Positions 1 to 11,189 of a stretch of 64,000 nucleotides of DNA are shown in pieces. The notes under the pieces are model-generated. The model was given only the letters and a program-made list of their open reading frames with translations. It was not told the origin of the DNA and did no database searches. Where the stretch lies: positions 25,647,972 to 25,711,971 of the forward strand of contig JABAKD010000023.1 in NCBI GenBank assembly GCA_012845835.1. The letters are read 5' to 3'. Both the position numbers and the translations under genes were made by a program. Positions within the stretch are counted from its first letter, which is position 1; each line of letters opens with the position of its first letter. The stretch is from Undaria pinnatifida. Taxonomy: Eukaryota > Sar > Phaeophyceae > Laminariales > Alariaceae.

Positions 1-852
1 AGCTTTGCTTGCCAGAAATCCGAGTGGAATAGCCTATTAGTCGCCTTTGTGTTGCATCGTTTACGTCGCCTGTTGGCACTTAGTCTCCACGAGACCCAGA
101 TGATTAATTGACTACTCGTTTTTTTTTTTCCGGAGTGGCTTTCAGCCACAGGGGGGTCGGACAAGATCCGAGCTAGTCGAGAGGAAATTCATAATAAACG
201 AGCAAACACCATTTCTTGTCTACTGGCTCCACGGGCATCCACGCCCAGTCTTTTTCCACCGGAATGCTTTTAAAAGCCCGGGTGATTGGATATGAGACAC
301 ATGTTTGTTGCAGGGTGCATTTTTCTGCGAGGATTAGTTTCATTTCAACCTCCAGAAAGGCAACAAACTTCCGTCTGACTTCTGGCTACATACATGCCGT
401 CACTTAGCATCGGCCTACTCATATGGCTGCTTTGCTTTTCGCCATGAATTTTCGTTCGTCAGTGCTTCCGATCGCATCAATTTTTATCTGGCCATGATGC
501 GTCAATGTTGCATAGCACACTCAGGATACGTCAAAACGTCTTTCGCGCGACGCTTTCAATACGCTTTGCGTATATTTTCCGTGCTAGCCACTTGTCCTGC
601 AGGCCGCAGCAATGCTGTGTTTGGTTAAGCACAATTGTCATTACTCCTCCGTTATTCGATCCTGAACAATACTCTGGTTTACTACAAGTATTTCCGGAAC
701 CTTTTCGGTACTACGTCGTTCATACTTTCGAAGATTTTGAGGAGACTCTTCGAAATAGCGTCTTCGGAAGGTTGAATTACCAGAGCCTGTGTTCCCATTG
801 CTCTGTAATTTTGATGGAGTGAGCGCTCTAACACCATCAAAACTGGGGGGTA
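1..852 (+). mobile_element. Ty3/gypsy remnant, 3' end of internal region
   Basis: This stretch is a diverged copy of the 3' part of the minus-strand Ty3/gypsy remnant at 37912-38520. Short translated blocks match between the two loci, and at DNA level both contain the same run up to the GGAGTGAGCGC near 820. Past that point this copy continues to a purine tract (ACTGGGGGG at 842-850) and then TGTGGGTCAC, the expected layout of a polypurine tract followed by a 3' LTR. Only sequence downstream of the integrase core is present; the rest lies outside the window. It is an old, incomplete fossil with several breaks. Confidence 0.6.
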
Positions 853-1368
853 ATGTGGGTCACAATGCTCTGAACCCAACCTGCCTACTTGCGTCTGAAC
901 ACAAATTCTAGAACCTTCAGGAACGTTCCGCACGTTCTCCTAGAAAGATCGTCTCTCGGAGCGATGTCGTTCTCACTCACACTCCGAGCCACAAGGAAGG
1001 GTACAACATCCCGAGGAACCTCAAGACGTCTTCCCAGACGCTTCCTCAGCTCGTTGCCCCTTATTTTCGTCCGAGAGGAGTGCGAGGGTGCACCCTCGCA
1101 CACCTCTCACACTTCCTACTGTCCCCATCTCGACCTGAGATTCTTCTGTCTCTCTACCGAGCACGTCTACTCGTCCGGTGATCGTCAACACCGCCCACAT
1201 TCTGCGGCCGTTGCCTTAGAGGAACTCGTGTACGCACAGCGTTGGAGATTCGCACCTCCCTGCGGTGTTCTTGAGTACAAACCCTTACGTGTGTGTATTT
1301 GTGATTTTTTTTTTCTTTGGGCACATCTCTTCGTGCTCGCACCTTTGTTCGAAACGTCGGGTGGGGTG
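853..1368 (+). repeat. Presumptive 3' LTR of the Ty3/gypsy remnant
   Basis: The sequence starts with TG directly after a G-rich purine tract, as a 3' LTR should. No second copy lies in the window, so the far end cannot be fixed; it may continue beyond the TRIM-1 insertion at 1369-2034. The stretch has no gene I can support. Open frames on both strands here are low in protein-like character. Confidence 0.35.
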
Positions 1369-2034
1369 TGTAGTGGTACTCTGAGTGGGGAATGCGTGGT
1401 TGGTCGGTGTTGGGAAGCGTGCTCCTCATAGGTTCCGGTGCCCTTGTTTGGTCTCTCCTGACGGCTCGCTGGATAGACTCAAAAGCTTATACATTATTTC
1501 CTCTACATTAAACTCTAAAAGACAGACAAAACACGCCTAGGCACACGGTAGCGCAAGGTAGAGCAGGTAGAGCAGGTAGTGAGATGTGGGGCGTCCAGCT
1601 TGTCCCATCATGGTCACCTACATTATCGCCCATCTATGATGGCCTTGACGTGAATGTGACATCTAATGTCACGTGGTTTCACCTCAACCATGACATGGTT
1701 TCACGTCGAATCTATCCTTCTACGGAGGGCACTCCATTACATTAGGCCACCCTGCATAGTCGTAGATGCAGATCACCTTGCAACCAAAGGATGTCAACAA
1801 AACATCCAGAATTGGAAAGGGGATCGAACATGCGGCTATTCGAAACAAACGAAAATGAGGCTATAGATTCCCCCACACCTCGTGATTATGAGACTTAAAC
1901 GGCTCATTGCAAGATATACAACCCTATGATGGAGCTCATAACCGTGAGAGCTCGAGAAAGGGTATGTACCTACGATATACCAGTAGCAATCGGCCTACGA
2001 TAAGCAATCCTTATACGGAGGGCACTGCATTACA
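1369..2034 (-). mobile_element. TRIM-1 copy a, miniature LTR retroelement
   Basis: This is a member of the family best seen at 13690-14710. It holds one nearly full LTR (1369-1741), the internal segment beginning ctaggccaccctg, and only the last part of the second LTR (ending GCACTGCATTACA at 2034). The 4-bp target duplication GGTG is intact at 1365-1368 and 2035-2038, so both outer ends are original even though the middle has lost sequence. It encodes nothing. It is a fossil with about one large internal loss. Confidence 0.75.
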
Positions 2035-2289
2035 GGTGGGCACAATTCGACCGTCGAGCTCACGTTGCCGGAGGTTTAGGCGCGATTCTTGCAGTGTGTC
2101 GCGCGTGGCAAGCCTTTTAAACTTTTTTGGCAATGGGCGCACTTAAAGCAAATCCCCGGGTTTCTGCAACATCCCCGGGGTTTGGGTTTCTGCATCCCCT
2201 ATCCCCGCGTACGCACGTCAGATTTGGATGCAAACCGAGCTTTTTCGCTCGTAGAGGGTACACGTTTCATTCCCTCTTTTTGCACAGAG
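2035..2289. other. Unassigned spacer
   Basis: No gene or known element is seen. A short CCCCGGGTTTCTGCA-type duplication lies near 2155-2185. The stretch may be the continuation of the LTR split by TRIM-1. Confidence 0.3.
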
Positions 2290-3395
2290 CACCACGCTAC
2301 GATCCTGCTGCCCAGCAGCAGTCCAGCCCCTTAGCAGCAGCAGCCTGCAACTCTATGCGCGTGTGGCTGCTGTTGTAGTAGCTGATTCTTTGATCGGAGC
2401 GTGGCGTTTGTCACCCCACCATACCCCATCTTTCTGGTGTGCTGCCGCTTCGGGCGCATCTCCATTGCATGTTCAGAGATCGCGCCAATTTGGTCGGTAA
2501 CATAATAAACGTTTGATGTTAATTAATATACAAACCCATCTTTACATTTGCGTCCAAAGACGCAGTATTTTTCCGTGCTACATACCAGAGGGGTGTTGGT
2601 TCGTGTCGGAGGATTTCTCACGCCACAGATGACAGGTACCAAACATGATGAAGGCACAACGCTCCGTGTACAACCCTACCGCACAGCAGCAGTAGTGGGA
2701 TACATGCACATGCGCGTGGCGAGCCCTCGCTATGCTGAGGCGAGTTGCTTTCGTCTCCACGAAAGGACGATTTTAAATCGGACGGCGATGAAAACAACCC
2801 AGCGTGATTTTTCTTGACTCTATAAAGCAAACAGCAGTGGATATAGGCGCTAATGGCACCACGCTACGATCCTGCCGCCCAGCAGCGGTCCAGCCCCCTA
2901 GCATCAGCAGCCTGCAACTCTATGCGCGTGTGGCTGCTGTTGTAGAAGCTGGTTGTTTAATCGAAGCGTGCCATTTGTCACCCCACCATACTCCATATTT
3001 CCGCTGTGCTGCCGCTTCGTGCGCATCTCCATTGCATGTCCATAGATCGCGATAATTCGGGCGGTAGTATATGAACATTTTAAATAGTAGTTTATATACC
3101 AATCTATCCTTACATTAACGTCCAAATAGACTGTATTTCTACGTACATAACAGAGGGGTAATGTCATGGGTCGGAGATTTTGCTCACACCACAGATGACA
3201 GGGACCAGACAACATGAGGACAGCACAACGCTACGTGTACAACCTTGCTGCACAGCAGCAGCAGTAGGATACATCATGTACGCGCGCGTGGTGAGTCCTC
3301 GCTATGCTGAGGCAAGTTGATTTCGTCTCCACGACGGGACGATTTTGGATCGGACGACGATCGAAACAATCCAGCGCAATTTTTCAAGGTCGTGT
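2290..3395 (+). repeat. 567-bp tandem duplication
   Basis: Two diverged copies lie head to tail. The landmark caccacgctacgatcctgc begins at 2290 and again at 2857, a period of 567 bp. Further matching landmarks are TGCGCGTGTGGCTGCTG (near 2358 and 2925), CACAGATGACAGG (2626 and 3191) and CTCGCTATGCTGAGGC (2728 and 3299). The 3' border of unit 1 (cttgactctataaagcaaac, 2814-2833) recurs at 60363-60382 next to the second palindrome array, so this unit belongs to a dispersed family linked to that array. No coding function is apparent. Confidence 0.8.
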
Positions 3396-3396
3396 T

Positions 3397-3810
3397 CTGT
3401 AGGGTACTCACAAACCGTACCCGGGGTATTTACCCCGGGTATTACCCTACAAAGAACTTCTGTAAGTTCTGTGGGACATTTATACCCGTACCTGGAACTT
3501 CTGGAAGTTCTGTACGACATTCATACCCGTACCCGAAACTTCTGGAAGTTCTGTACGCCTGTGCCCACAATACCCGGGGTACGGGTACAGTATTTTTATA
3601 CAAGCTCGGAACTTCTGAGAGTTCTGTACGCCGGTGCCACAATACCGGGAACTTCTGGAAGTTCTGTAAGACATTCGTACCCGTACCCGGAACTTCTGGA
3701 AGTTCTGTAAGAACCCCGTACCCTTACCGGGAAGTTCTGTGAGTTCTGTAAGCCTGTGGCACAATACCCCGGGTACGGGTATACCCTTGTAACAATACCG
3801 GGAGTGGCCG
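3397..3810 (+). repeat. GAACTTCTGGAAGTTC palindrome array, locus 1
   Basis: The array is built from spaced copies of the palindrome GAACTTCTGGAAGTTC joined by CCCGTACCCG-type linkers. It is headed by an imperfect inverted repeat (TGTAGGGTA at 3397 against TACCCTACA ending near 3451). The same unit and the same head recur at 59480-60352. Frames on both strands stay open because of composition; there is no sign of a real gene. Confidence 0.8.
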
Positions 3811-4041
3811 GTACAAATTGTAAATTTTGCAAATTAGGGTTGAGCGCGTTCTGACTTCATGTCTCGTGTTATGCATTCTGACGTCACGTCTCTTCCGTCA
3901 CGCTGACGCCACACCTCCCCCAACACGAAATGACACAAAACCAACCCCCCCCACAAACACAAACACACCCACTCGTTCACAACCACCCGCAGCCCAGACA
4001 CAAAACCAAAGAACAAACACCCACATCCGTCAATTGCATCT

Positions 4042-4545
4042 GTGCACCCGCGGAGAGGGAATACGGACGCAGCGGATCCGCAAGGATCCCCGCCTGACAG
4101 GGATGGAGGTAGTCCATCTTCCGCCCCTTCGTTAGACAGGGGTAGTGCGTCTACTCCACCAGCAGCCGGGAGCCAGCCCGAGGTAATCGAGACGGATGGC
4201 TATAAAGCCGTTCTTGCAATTACACCGGCGCTCGTTTACGGCATGAAAGGAGAGGTGTATGTATTGCCCGCGGACATCGTAAAAGCCGTCCATGACTTGA
4301 AGGTGCCGGACGGCTACAGGAGGGAGGGTTGCCGCGAGCGATCGTTCATGTACTCGCCAGGAGTCTACGTCGTCCCGTTAGCGGAGGAGGACCACAAACA
4401 TAAGTACTTCTGCATGGCGGACCCCTCGTGCCGCAAGAACAAGACAACGGTTCCCTGCAAAAAGGGCGACCGCGGCAATGTGAACAACCACCACAAGAGC
4501 AAACACAGGCTGCGCGAAGTGGCTGGAGCTGGGAAGGGTGGATAG
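4042..4545 (+). CDS. BED-type zinc finger exon, hAT transposase-like
   Basis: This is a 167-residue frame. Residues 1-55 are Ser/Pro/Gly-rich. Residues 128-155 hold a C2H2 finger of BED type: two Cys five residues apart (YFCMADPSCRK), then an Asn followed by two His (NNHHKSKHRL). This finger is the usual N-terminal DNA-binding module of hAT transposases. No catalytic or dimerisation part follows, so this is either a first exon with its partners lost or a decayed fragment. The middle (residues 65-110, KAVLAITPALVYGM and following) is well formed but not recognised. The start is the first ATG of the frame. Another hAT-like fragment lies at 57044-58605 and an hAT C-terminus at 9820-10545; nothing shows that these belong to one gene. 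Confidence 0.55.
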   Translation: MHPRRGNTDAADPQGSPPDRDGGSPSSAPSLDRGSASTPPAAGSQPEVIETDGYKAVLAITPALVYGMKGEVYVLPADIVKAVHDLKVPDGYRREGCRERSFMYSPGVYVVPLAEEDHKHKYFCMADPSCRKNKTTVPCKKGDRGNVNNHHKSKHRLREVAGAGKGG

Positions 4546-5174
4546 CACAAACAAGCGAAAGGAAACATCCAGCGGAGCTTCAAGGCGAGCAAGAATTCCT
4601 GTGCTGAAACGAACAGGTGTCAGAGGAACGTGCGTTGTGTATATCAGTTCACAGGAGGAGGCCTCGACGCATGCATGCATATCCCTCATGATGGGAGCTT
4701 TGCTCCGGACTCTCGTCCCCAATTCCATATGCACGACACCAAAACACACATCGATTGTATTATTCCAGAGCTCTGCCTCCCCAGCCTTCCTTCTGGGCAA
4801 GTACACAACACGTTCACGCTCGTTCCAAGTTCATGCACTGACTGACCGTTGTAGCACGCAGCCTGCGGTCCTTGCTGGTGAGCCATCGTATAGTGCTGTC
4901 CTAGCTGGTAATCTCCTTGCGTAGTCCACCACCGAGCGTGGCAGTACAACCTATAGGGAGCTAGGGTAGAGTTGTGGGCCCCCCAGCCCACAGCACAACC
5001 TTTCGTACAGGCGTTTCATGTCCGGGTTGAATTCGCATTGTCCCCGTCGATCACCACGCCCAGCCCTTCTCTGGGAACCCTCGGACCCATGGAAAACCCT
5101 TGTAACATCCTCCCCAGCTTGTCGGCCGGACGAGGCCGGTCACGCGATACCTAAAGCGGTGGGTCCGAAATACA
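4546..5174. other. No gene recognised
   Basis: Mixed-composition DNA. A few frames of 60-130 codons exist on both strands, but none looks like a protein. No repeat with another part of the window was found. Confidence 0.4.
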
Positions 5175-5708
5175 CTATGCCAACCAAGACTGAGGAAAGA
5201 AAACCCGGCCTTTATCCGATAGGAAAAACCCTCCCCAGCACGCGCACTCATGCGCCGCCTTTCTCACTAACACGGTGAACGGGACGCCCTTCTTGCTATT
5301 GAGGCTGTCCGGAATGTCCACCGCGCGCCTTCTGTACGGAGCCTCCCCCGTCTCGATCACGAACGGGTGGCTCCCGCCCTCGTGCAGTAACTTGGCACGA
5401 AAATCCATCAACTCCGCCCAACTCTTAAGTTGCGAACTTACGCCAAGACCCCAAAGATAACTCCCGCACGGCATACCTTGTAAAACACTCGTAAAACAAG
5501 ATAGCCCAGTCCACAAAAATATCGCCCGCATGGAATACCCCGTTATACACGCGTTAACACAAAATGACCAACATATAAACCCAGAAAGGTCCTCGACAAA
5601 GAAAGATCCCTTCGAGAGAGATAGTTGAACAGCCCACGCATAAAACCAGGGACGGTCCCGGACAAAACAAATAGCCCACGCATGAAGCAACAAAAACAAA
5701 TTCCGCAT
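5175..5708 (-). CDS. Unrecognised ORF, C-terminal half protein-like
   Basis: This is a 177-residue minus-strand frame. The C-terminal 90 residues (from LKSWAELMDFRAKLLHEGG to the stop) have balanced composition and could be a real exon. The N-terminal half is Cys/Phe/Leu-rich and runs through degenerate tandem repeats, so it is probably not translated. A possible 3' splice acceptor precedes the good half, near 5435. I know no family for it. It could be part of an old transposon protein. Confidence 0.2.
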   Translation of the reverse strand: MRNLFLLLHAWAICFVRDRPWFYAWAVQLSLSKGSFFVEDLSGFICWSFCVNACITGYSMRAIFLWTGLSCFTSVLQGMPCGSYLWGLGVSSQLKSWAELMDFRAKLLHEGGSHPFVIETGEAPYRRRAVDIPDSLNSKKGVPFTVLVRKAAHECACWGGFFLSDKGRVFFPQSWLA

Positions 5709-6020
5709 ATAATACCTTGTAACACACGCATAAAACCAAATAACCCATTCATAAACCCCGAAAGGTTCTTAACAAAGACCAATCGCTGCAAGCAATACCT
5801 TAAAATACCACATGCACAAAATCCAGGAAGTCTTCGACCTCGACAAAGAGATATCATAAAATAACCCACGCATCGCACTGAGGAGAGTCCCCGACAAAGA
5901 AAGATCACCTTCCCGAAAGTTGTGAACTTGTGCAAAAAAACAGCAATCGTAGACCCCGCGTATAGTAACCCGTAATTCCAACATAAAATCAAAGAGAACT
6001 CATGCCTAAAACAAAACTGA
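5460..6020. repeat. Degenerate tandem repeat, C/A-rich on the + strand
   Basis: Phrases such as CCCACGCATAAAACCA, GACAAAGAAAGATC and ATACCTTGTAA recur at irregular spacing of roughly 80-100 bp. The units are heavily diverged. Strand composition is strongly skewed (few G on +), which explains the long open Cys/Phe-rich frames on the minus strand. Confidence 0.45.
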
Positions 6021-6601
6021 TCCCCGACCCCGAAAGTCAACATAAAGCAACCCTTCCCCGAGCCGAACAAATATAACGCAACCAACTTTTCCACAGTTTC
6101 GCCAACCTAGCGCCTCGCCCCAAAATAACGCACCCCAAAACCAACTCAATAACCCACTCAAAAATAACGTACACCCAAACCAAAATCAAAACAAGTCCCA
6201 CACAGATAACGCACAACAAAACCCTTCCACCATTCCGATAAAATCGCGCAACGCACGAAAACGACGTACCGCAAAACCAAATGGACACCCAAACATAACG
6301 TGCCCGCAAGCTGTTGCGTGACAAAAAGAGCCCCAGACAATAAAACGCGACTTGTGGAACGGTTCCTAACCTGAAAAATCCCCCCTAGCAGACACATGAC
6401 TTTGAACAACAAGTAACTATTACATAAAGGAGTCAATCGGAAACCCGGAAACAGACGAAATTCGAACTGGCAACGAAGACTGGCTAGCACACAAACAAGG
6501 CCGGCAAAGAAGACCCCTTACGTTTGATAAAGCACGGAAACCTATACCCCGTACACCAAAAATAATTTACTAGATACATATACTGTTGATTGACCTTTCT
6601 T

Positions 6602-6737
6602 TAAAGGTGTACCCGCAGTAATCACAGGAAGTTGTCTTGGGAGTCTCGACAGAAGTAACACGGAAACCCCAAAGGTGTACCCGCAGTTGTCACAGGAAGT
6701 TGTCTTGGTAAACAGAAGTAACACGGAAATCCCCTCT
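6602..6737. repeat. Tandem duplication of about 66 bp
   Basis: AAAGGTGTACCCGCAGT is followed by CACAGGAAGTTGTCTTGG and CAGAAGTAACACGGAAA twice in direct order, starting near 6602 and 6669. Confidence 0.7.
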
Positions 6738-6739
6738 TT

Positions 6740-7937
6740 CATTATTATCGGGCTGCCGAACTGCCTCGGCCAAAACCTCGAGTAACATCGAGCGGCTCGT
6801 ATCATATCCCGATTCTCACTAATCTACTACGAGAATCCCTAGCAAGCCTGTGGAACTCCCACTATACGACGATAGATATTATGCGTTGTGGTACTGAGCA
6901 CGATCAACGCCCTCCTTGCTCACTGTACACGACCTTAGTATTTCCCCCCCTGCTGTGTGCATGAAAAGGCACGGCATCGCAGGGTCGATACCTCGCCAAA
7001 TAATAATGAACTCGTATCGGACTAGGACGCTCAAACTCGAATCTGCAACTCGAATATCATATTCTTAAATCAAGACTAATAAATTATCAACTCTAAAGCA
7101 CAAATACCAAGAGGAAGCTCGCCCCGACGGAGAGTAAAACCCTATCCTTTAACCCTCAGACAACAGCACAACCATAACAGATGACCGTACGTAGACACAT
7201 CGAAAATAGTACTCAGAAAGAGATGTAATGCCAGAGATCGCAAGGAACCCCGTTCCCCCGGATAAAAGTCTCCTTTCATCCCCTACTCCCGCCATAGATT
7301 CACAGATCGCGACGGTAATGCGAGATAGCATGAATGCTTATTTCCATATACTAAATCTTGCGCTCAAACCACATACTCGAAACTATAAATGCTCGATCTG
7401 GTAACATCGAACCCTCTCGAAATGTATTGCAAGGAAAAACGGCGTTATCCTCAAAGTTAGTCAAGGAAAAACAGTATTATTCTTCGGATTAGTAAGTGAC
7501 ATACCCATACAGTGCAGTAAGCTCCCGCGACAACTTACAACCAATACGGCTGGACGAACCGGCCATGAACACTGGTGTAGTTCGCGCAATAGCCGGCAAT
7601 AAATACTCCATGATCCAGAAAACCGACCTAAAACTCCTTGAGTATCCCCGAATACCTCGAAACTCCGTCTGTATACGAACCTAACCGCAGAGGTCCTCCA
7701 CGCGTGTTCTACCTTGCTTCAAAACGCGTAACAAACGCAAAGAAGGGCGGAATACGACTTAAAGCTCAAAACCCAGGGCATATAATCTGGATCGAACGCG
7801 CCCTCTGGTGTACTTCAGTCGTGGCTATTTGCCGTAGACTGGAATCGTTTCGCATCCTAGACAGTAACTCTTCCGACGCAATACAAATCAATCAACCCGG
7901 TCAGTTAAAACTCAATCGCTAAATTGGTTCGATATAA
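6740..7937. other. No gene recognised
   Basis: A/C-rich DNA with short frames only. Two short similar phrases (CAAGGAAAAAC near 7430 and 7464) are the only internal repetition seen. Confidence 0.4.
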
Positions 7938-8267
7938 TCAGGCAATAACACTCCACTCGAAAACCATAATATGCCCGGGGTCCCATGCCCCAAACATTAC
8001 TACTGCTGTTGTTGCCTCCGCTGGGGCTGCCTCTTCCTCCGGCCACGCGTTGCCGCAGCTCGGATCATCCAGCTTATCCTCCTGGGTGAAATCAGATGTC
8101 GCCTCGACAGCATAGGCTCGACACAAGCAGCAGGGGACAGGATAAAGCAGAAATGAGGGTGGCCATGGGTGTTCGGCTCTCTTCATGCATTCAATATCAG
8201 CTTGCAATTCTCTTACTGTTCTCCAATGCCACTGCATAACGGTTACTCGACAACGACGATACCACAT
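7938..8267 (-). CDS. Unrecognised ORF, possibly exonic
   Basis: This is a 109-residue minus-strand frame. Residues near 10-32 (MQWHWRTVRELQADIECMKR) and the acidic stretch near 55-90 (TSDFTQEDKLDDPSCGNAW and following) look protein-like. The Cys/Pro-rich piece between them could be an intron. There is no family match and no neighbour that suggests a role. Chance open frame is an equal possibility. Confidence 0.2.
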   Translation of the reverse strand: MWYRRCRVTVMQWHWRTVRELQADIECMKRAEHPWPPSFLLYPVPCCLCRAYAVEATSDFTQEDKLDDPSCGNAWPEEEAAPAEATTAVVMFGAWDPGHIMVFEWSVIA

Positions 8268-9028
8268 GATTCAACTGCTTTTCTCAGCTCGTACTTGTAA
8301 CTCCAGCAACGGCGGTACATACCAGGGCAACGGACACGGGGCGAAGCAACGGACACTGGACGAGGGGTTGTGCTACTCTGCAGTCTAAATATTTACGAAG
8401 TGTCGTACTCAATCATGTGTATACTCATTTACCCGCAGTACAATATTATTACTGCTCTACATACCCGTATTAAATTACTCCCCGAGAAATATCTCCTCTG
8501 TAGGAATATTTCCTCGTTTCGGGACTTTTTCTGCTGTTATTCTGTCATCAAACCACCACCACACCCTAAAATCTGCGAAACAAACAAACACGAAATCAAA
8601 TACAAGAGGTTCCTTGTTCGAAGTGACGCAGTCACGCACAGCGATTGCGACCTATTTGAGGGAGCGGCACGCGGGCAAGGGTGCGGCGCGAGGGAACTGC
8701 ACACGGGCAAGTGTGTGGAGCGAGGGAGCGGCACCCGGGAACGGGGGAAAGGTAGCGGACAGAGGAAACGGCGCCAAGGAAAGGCTGATCCAGATGGGAC
8801 TCGCTATTTAGGGGCGAGAGATACCGGAGTGGAAAGTACCTGAATCGCTCGTTTCATTTCGGGTGTTGCCATGCCGTTGTAGGCTTCCCACGAAGGCGGC
8901 ACCGCCGCCCCCCGTCGACGAGTAGTCCGTCAAACATGGGGAACCTAAATCTGAAAAGTACGGGCACGCGGACAGGAACGTATGTACCGAGGCATTCGCC
9001 CCATGGACAGGCGCGGACCGATAGGGGC
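8268..9028. other. No gene recognised; short GC-rich degenerate repeats
   Basis: Around 8655-8790 the phrases GAGGGAGCGGCACGCGGGCAA, GCGAGGGAACTGCACACGGG and GCGAGGGAGCGGCACCCGGG form a diverged short tandem repeat of about 30-35 bp. Nothing else could be supported. Confidence 0.4.
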
Positions 9029-9304
9029 GGATGGCCGTCTCCCTTCAGCATGAGAGATAGCAACAACGGTCCCGGTGGGTACGGACCCACCCTTGAAGGG
9101 CATTCCCTCTGGCACACAAACACACCATATCGCCAAACAACAATTACAACGTTTTTATAGAGCAAACGAGAGGTCCCGGGGCCGCTTTTATAAAGCGAAC
9201 GAGAGGTCACGGGCCCCCCTCCACATATTAACAGATACTTGAGCATGAACGTAAAACAGGTGCAAGCCACGCGGCAAGGCACAGACCTAGAGGGACCTGA
9301 TTTC
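9029..9304. repeat. 106-112-bp tandem repeat, left part
   Basis: The phrases GCCGTCTCCCTTCAGCATG, AGCAACAACGGTCCC and GCAAGGCACAGACCTAGAGG recur in the cleaner array at 11565-11860. The array was split by the hAT insertion at 9305. A local duplication (TTTTTATAGAGCAAACGAGAGG and its variant, 9153-9211) lies inside this part. Confidence 0.65.
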
Positions 9305-9322
9305 CAGGGATGTTCACGGAGT

Positions 9323-9720
9323 GAAAAAAAGTCCGCGGAGCGGATTTTCACGGAGCGGATTGACAAACCGCACCGCTCCGTGACAAAACTAGACAACGGA
9401 TAACCGATCCGCGCAAATCCGTGAAGTATGTCAGGGGCGGATATCCGCTCCGCTTTGCTCCGTGACGCAATCTGGAAATCCGCTCCGCTCCGTCAAACTT
9501 TTTCAAGGCAGAAATCCGCTCCGCAAAAATCCGTGATTTGAAAAGAGCGCGGATATCCGCTCCGCTCCGCTCCGTCACAACAAAATAAAATCCGCACCGC
9601 TCCGTATGATTTTTTTTCTAGTGGCCCGATCCGTAAGTAACGGATTATTTACGGAGCGGATTGGTCTGCTCCGTAGATGATCCGTGACCAATCCGTAGTA
9701 CAGTGACGGATTAAACCGTG
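9323..9720. repeat. hAT subterminal motif cluster, left
   Basis: Many copies of CCGCTCCG, CGGAGCGG and TCCGTGA lie in both orientations, often as GGATATCCGCTCCGCTCCG. Such clusters are typical transposase-binding sites in hAT elements. Confidence 0.75.
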
Positions 9721-9819
9721 TGAATGTCACGGGTTTTGAGCCCTGAACAATTGTTCTGAATAGCGGATAACCTATACAAATATTGTTCTTGGCCAGCACT
9801 CTCCAGACATTTTATATAT

Positions 9820-10545
9820 TTGTGCGATTTGTGCTGCTATCAGCCATACACGCCGCGGTTGGCCGACGTCCTGCTCCGCACACACAACGCGGACCCTACT
9901 CGTGAGAGGTACGACACACACAAACACACTTCCAACGCAGCAGCGCAGCAGCGGTACGCACGCATAGGATGCCAGATGTCATTGATTCTGGCGATGCAGA
10001 GGCTGAGGTGCAGCAATCCTCGCCTTCAACCGAGTCTCCTGCTCCTTCTTCTCCCGCTCCTTCTCCATCTCCAACACCGGAGAATCCTACTAGTACTGCT
10101 GCAGATTCGCATGAGCAACGAGGTGGAGGAGTACAAGCAGCCACCCGCCGTAGCGAACAATCAGGACTTCGACGTGTTGGGCTACTGGCGTGACGCTGGA
10201 AGCCCGCGGCTTGATCCCCACGGAAACGTCATGGCAGCGGCGCAATTTCCCATCTTATCCGTGCTTGCCCGCGTGTACCATTGCATCGACAGCACAAGCT
10301 GCGAGTCGGAGAGGGAGTTCTCGCAGCTGGGGTTTGTGCATTCTAGCCTTCGTCGCCGTACGACACCCGACCGCGTTGAGAAAATGATGTTCCTCAGGAC
10401 TAACCCGGATCTCATTCCGGAGGTCAAGAAGCTTCGAGATTTGATCGAAAAGATCTCTCAAGAGCAGGAGAAAGCAAAGGTTAAAGTGGTCGAGGTGCAG
10501 GCCGCAGAGGCCGGGAAGGATCTCGTAATCGAACTCGATGAGTAA
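9820..10545 (+). CDS. hAT transposase C-terminal dimerisation domain
   Basis: This is a 241-residue frame inside the hAT element. Residues 135-200 carry the hAT dimerisation signature: a FPILSVLARVYHCID-like segment, then SCESEREFSQLG, then a run of Arg before Pro and the VEKMMFLRTNPDL block. This domain lets transposase subunits oligomerise and normally ends the protein, which agrees with a stop soon after (10543-10545). Residues 1-95 are unlikely to be translated as given. A different frame at 9969-10100 encodes an acidic then Ser/Pro-rich stretch that is more credible as the upstream exon, so an intron near 10100 is likely. The RNase H-like catalytic core is absent. The C-terminal 30 residues are charged and may form a coiled coil. 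Confidence 0.85.
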   Translation: MCDLCCYQPYTPRLADVLLRTHNADPTRERYDTHKHTSNAAAQQRYARIGCQMSLILAMQRLRCSNPRLQPSLLLLLLPLLLHLQHRRILLVLLQIRMSNEVEEYKQPPAVANNQDFDVLGYWRDAGSPRLDPHGNVMAAAQFPILSVLARVYHCIDSTSCESEREFSQLGFVHSSLRRRTTPDRVEKMMFLRTNPDLIPEVKKLRDLIEKISQEQEKAKVKVVEVQAAEAGKDLVIELDE

Positions 10546-10659
10546 CGAGTGGCGAGCGGTAGGGTTGGAGCAGACGGGTGCAGGCGCTCATCTTTCACTG
10601 CCGTTGAGTTGATCTGTATCCCTGGCTTTTCCGTTTTTCCCTTCTTTCGCCCGGGCTGA

Positions 10660-10697
10660 ATTTTCGAATTTTCGAATTTTCGAATTTTCGCATTTTC
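10660..10697 (+). repeat. Short tandem repeat AATTTTCG
   Basis: About four copies of GAATTTTC follow the hAT stop codon, inside the element. Confidence 0.85.
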
Positions 10698-11189
10698 GGT
10701 ACTTCGGTGGTCTCACCATGTACCGCTGTTGCTGCTGAGGAAAGTGTCTCCATGTTTCACTTCTGCTGTTTTTCTCTCTGTTTTCTATTTTCTATTCTCC
10801 TGTTTTTGTTTTTGTCGCGGCGATGGAATTGGTGAAGAATCTGGTACTTTGTAGGAGTACTTACGTACTTACCTATTTACCAGAGATGTGCGCGGAGTTC
10901 CTGCTCTTGCGCGCCTGCTGTACCAACTCTGGTCACTCTGTTCTATTATTTTTCACCCTTCTCTTAATCCAAGTGTTTCTTTCAGACATCCTTTCTTATG
11001 AAGGGGACTCGACGCGTGCGTGCGCGCGATTCTTTCCCTGCTCGCCACCCCCCTCCGCCATGTATAACTCCGAGAACAACGTGTCTTTCCGTAGTCTCTT
11101 ATATCAGGAGAAATCCGGTCAACATCCGCGGATAACCGTCCAATATTACGGATTCATGGATACGGTTTTGCGTGGAGAAACATAGCGGA

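Noticed and set aside
3397-3810. CRISPR-like array because of regularly spaced short palindromic repeats.
   Set aside because: Spacers are not unique; linkers are variants of one C/G-rich phrase, and the host is eukaryotic with no cas genes.
5543-6094. 183-residue minus-strand frame rich in Cys, Phe and Leu as a membrane protein.
   Set aside because: It runs through degenerate tandem repeats with strong strand skew; no helix-loop order or family signal.
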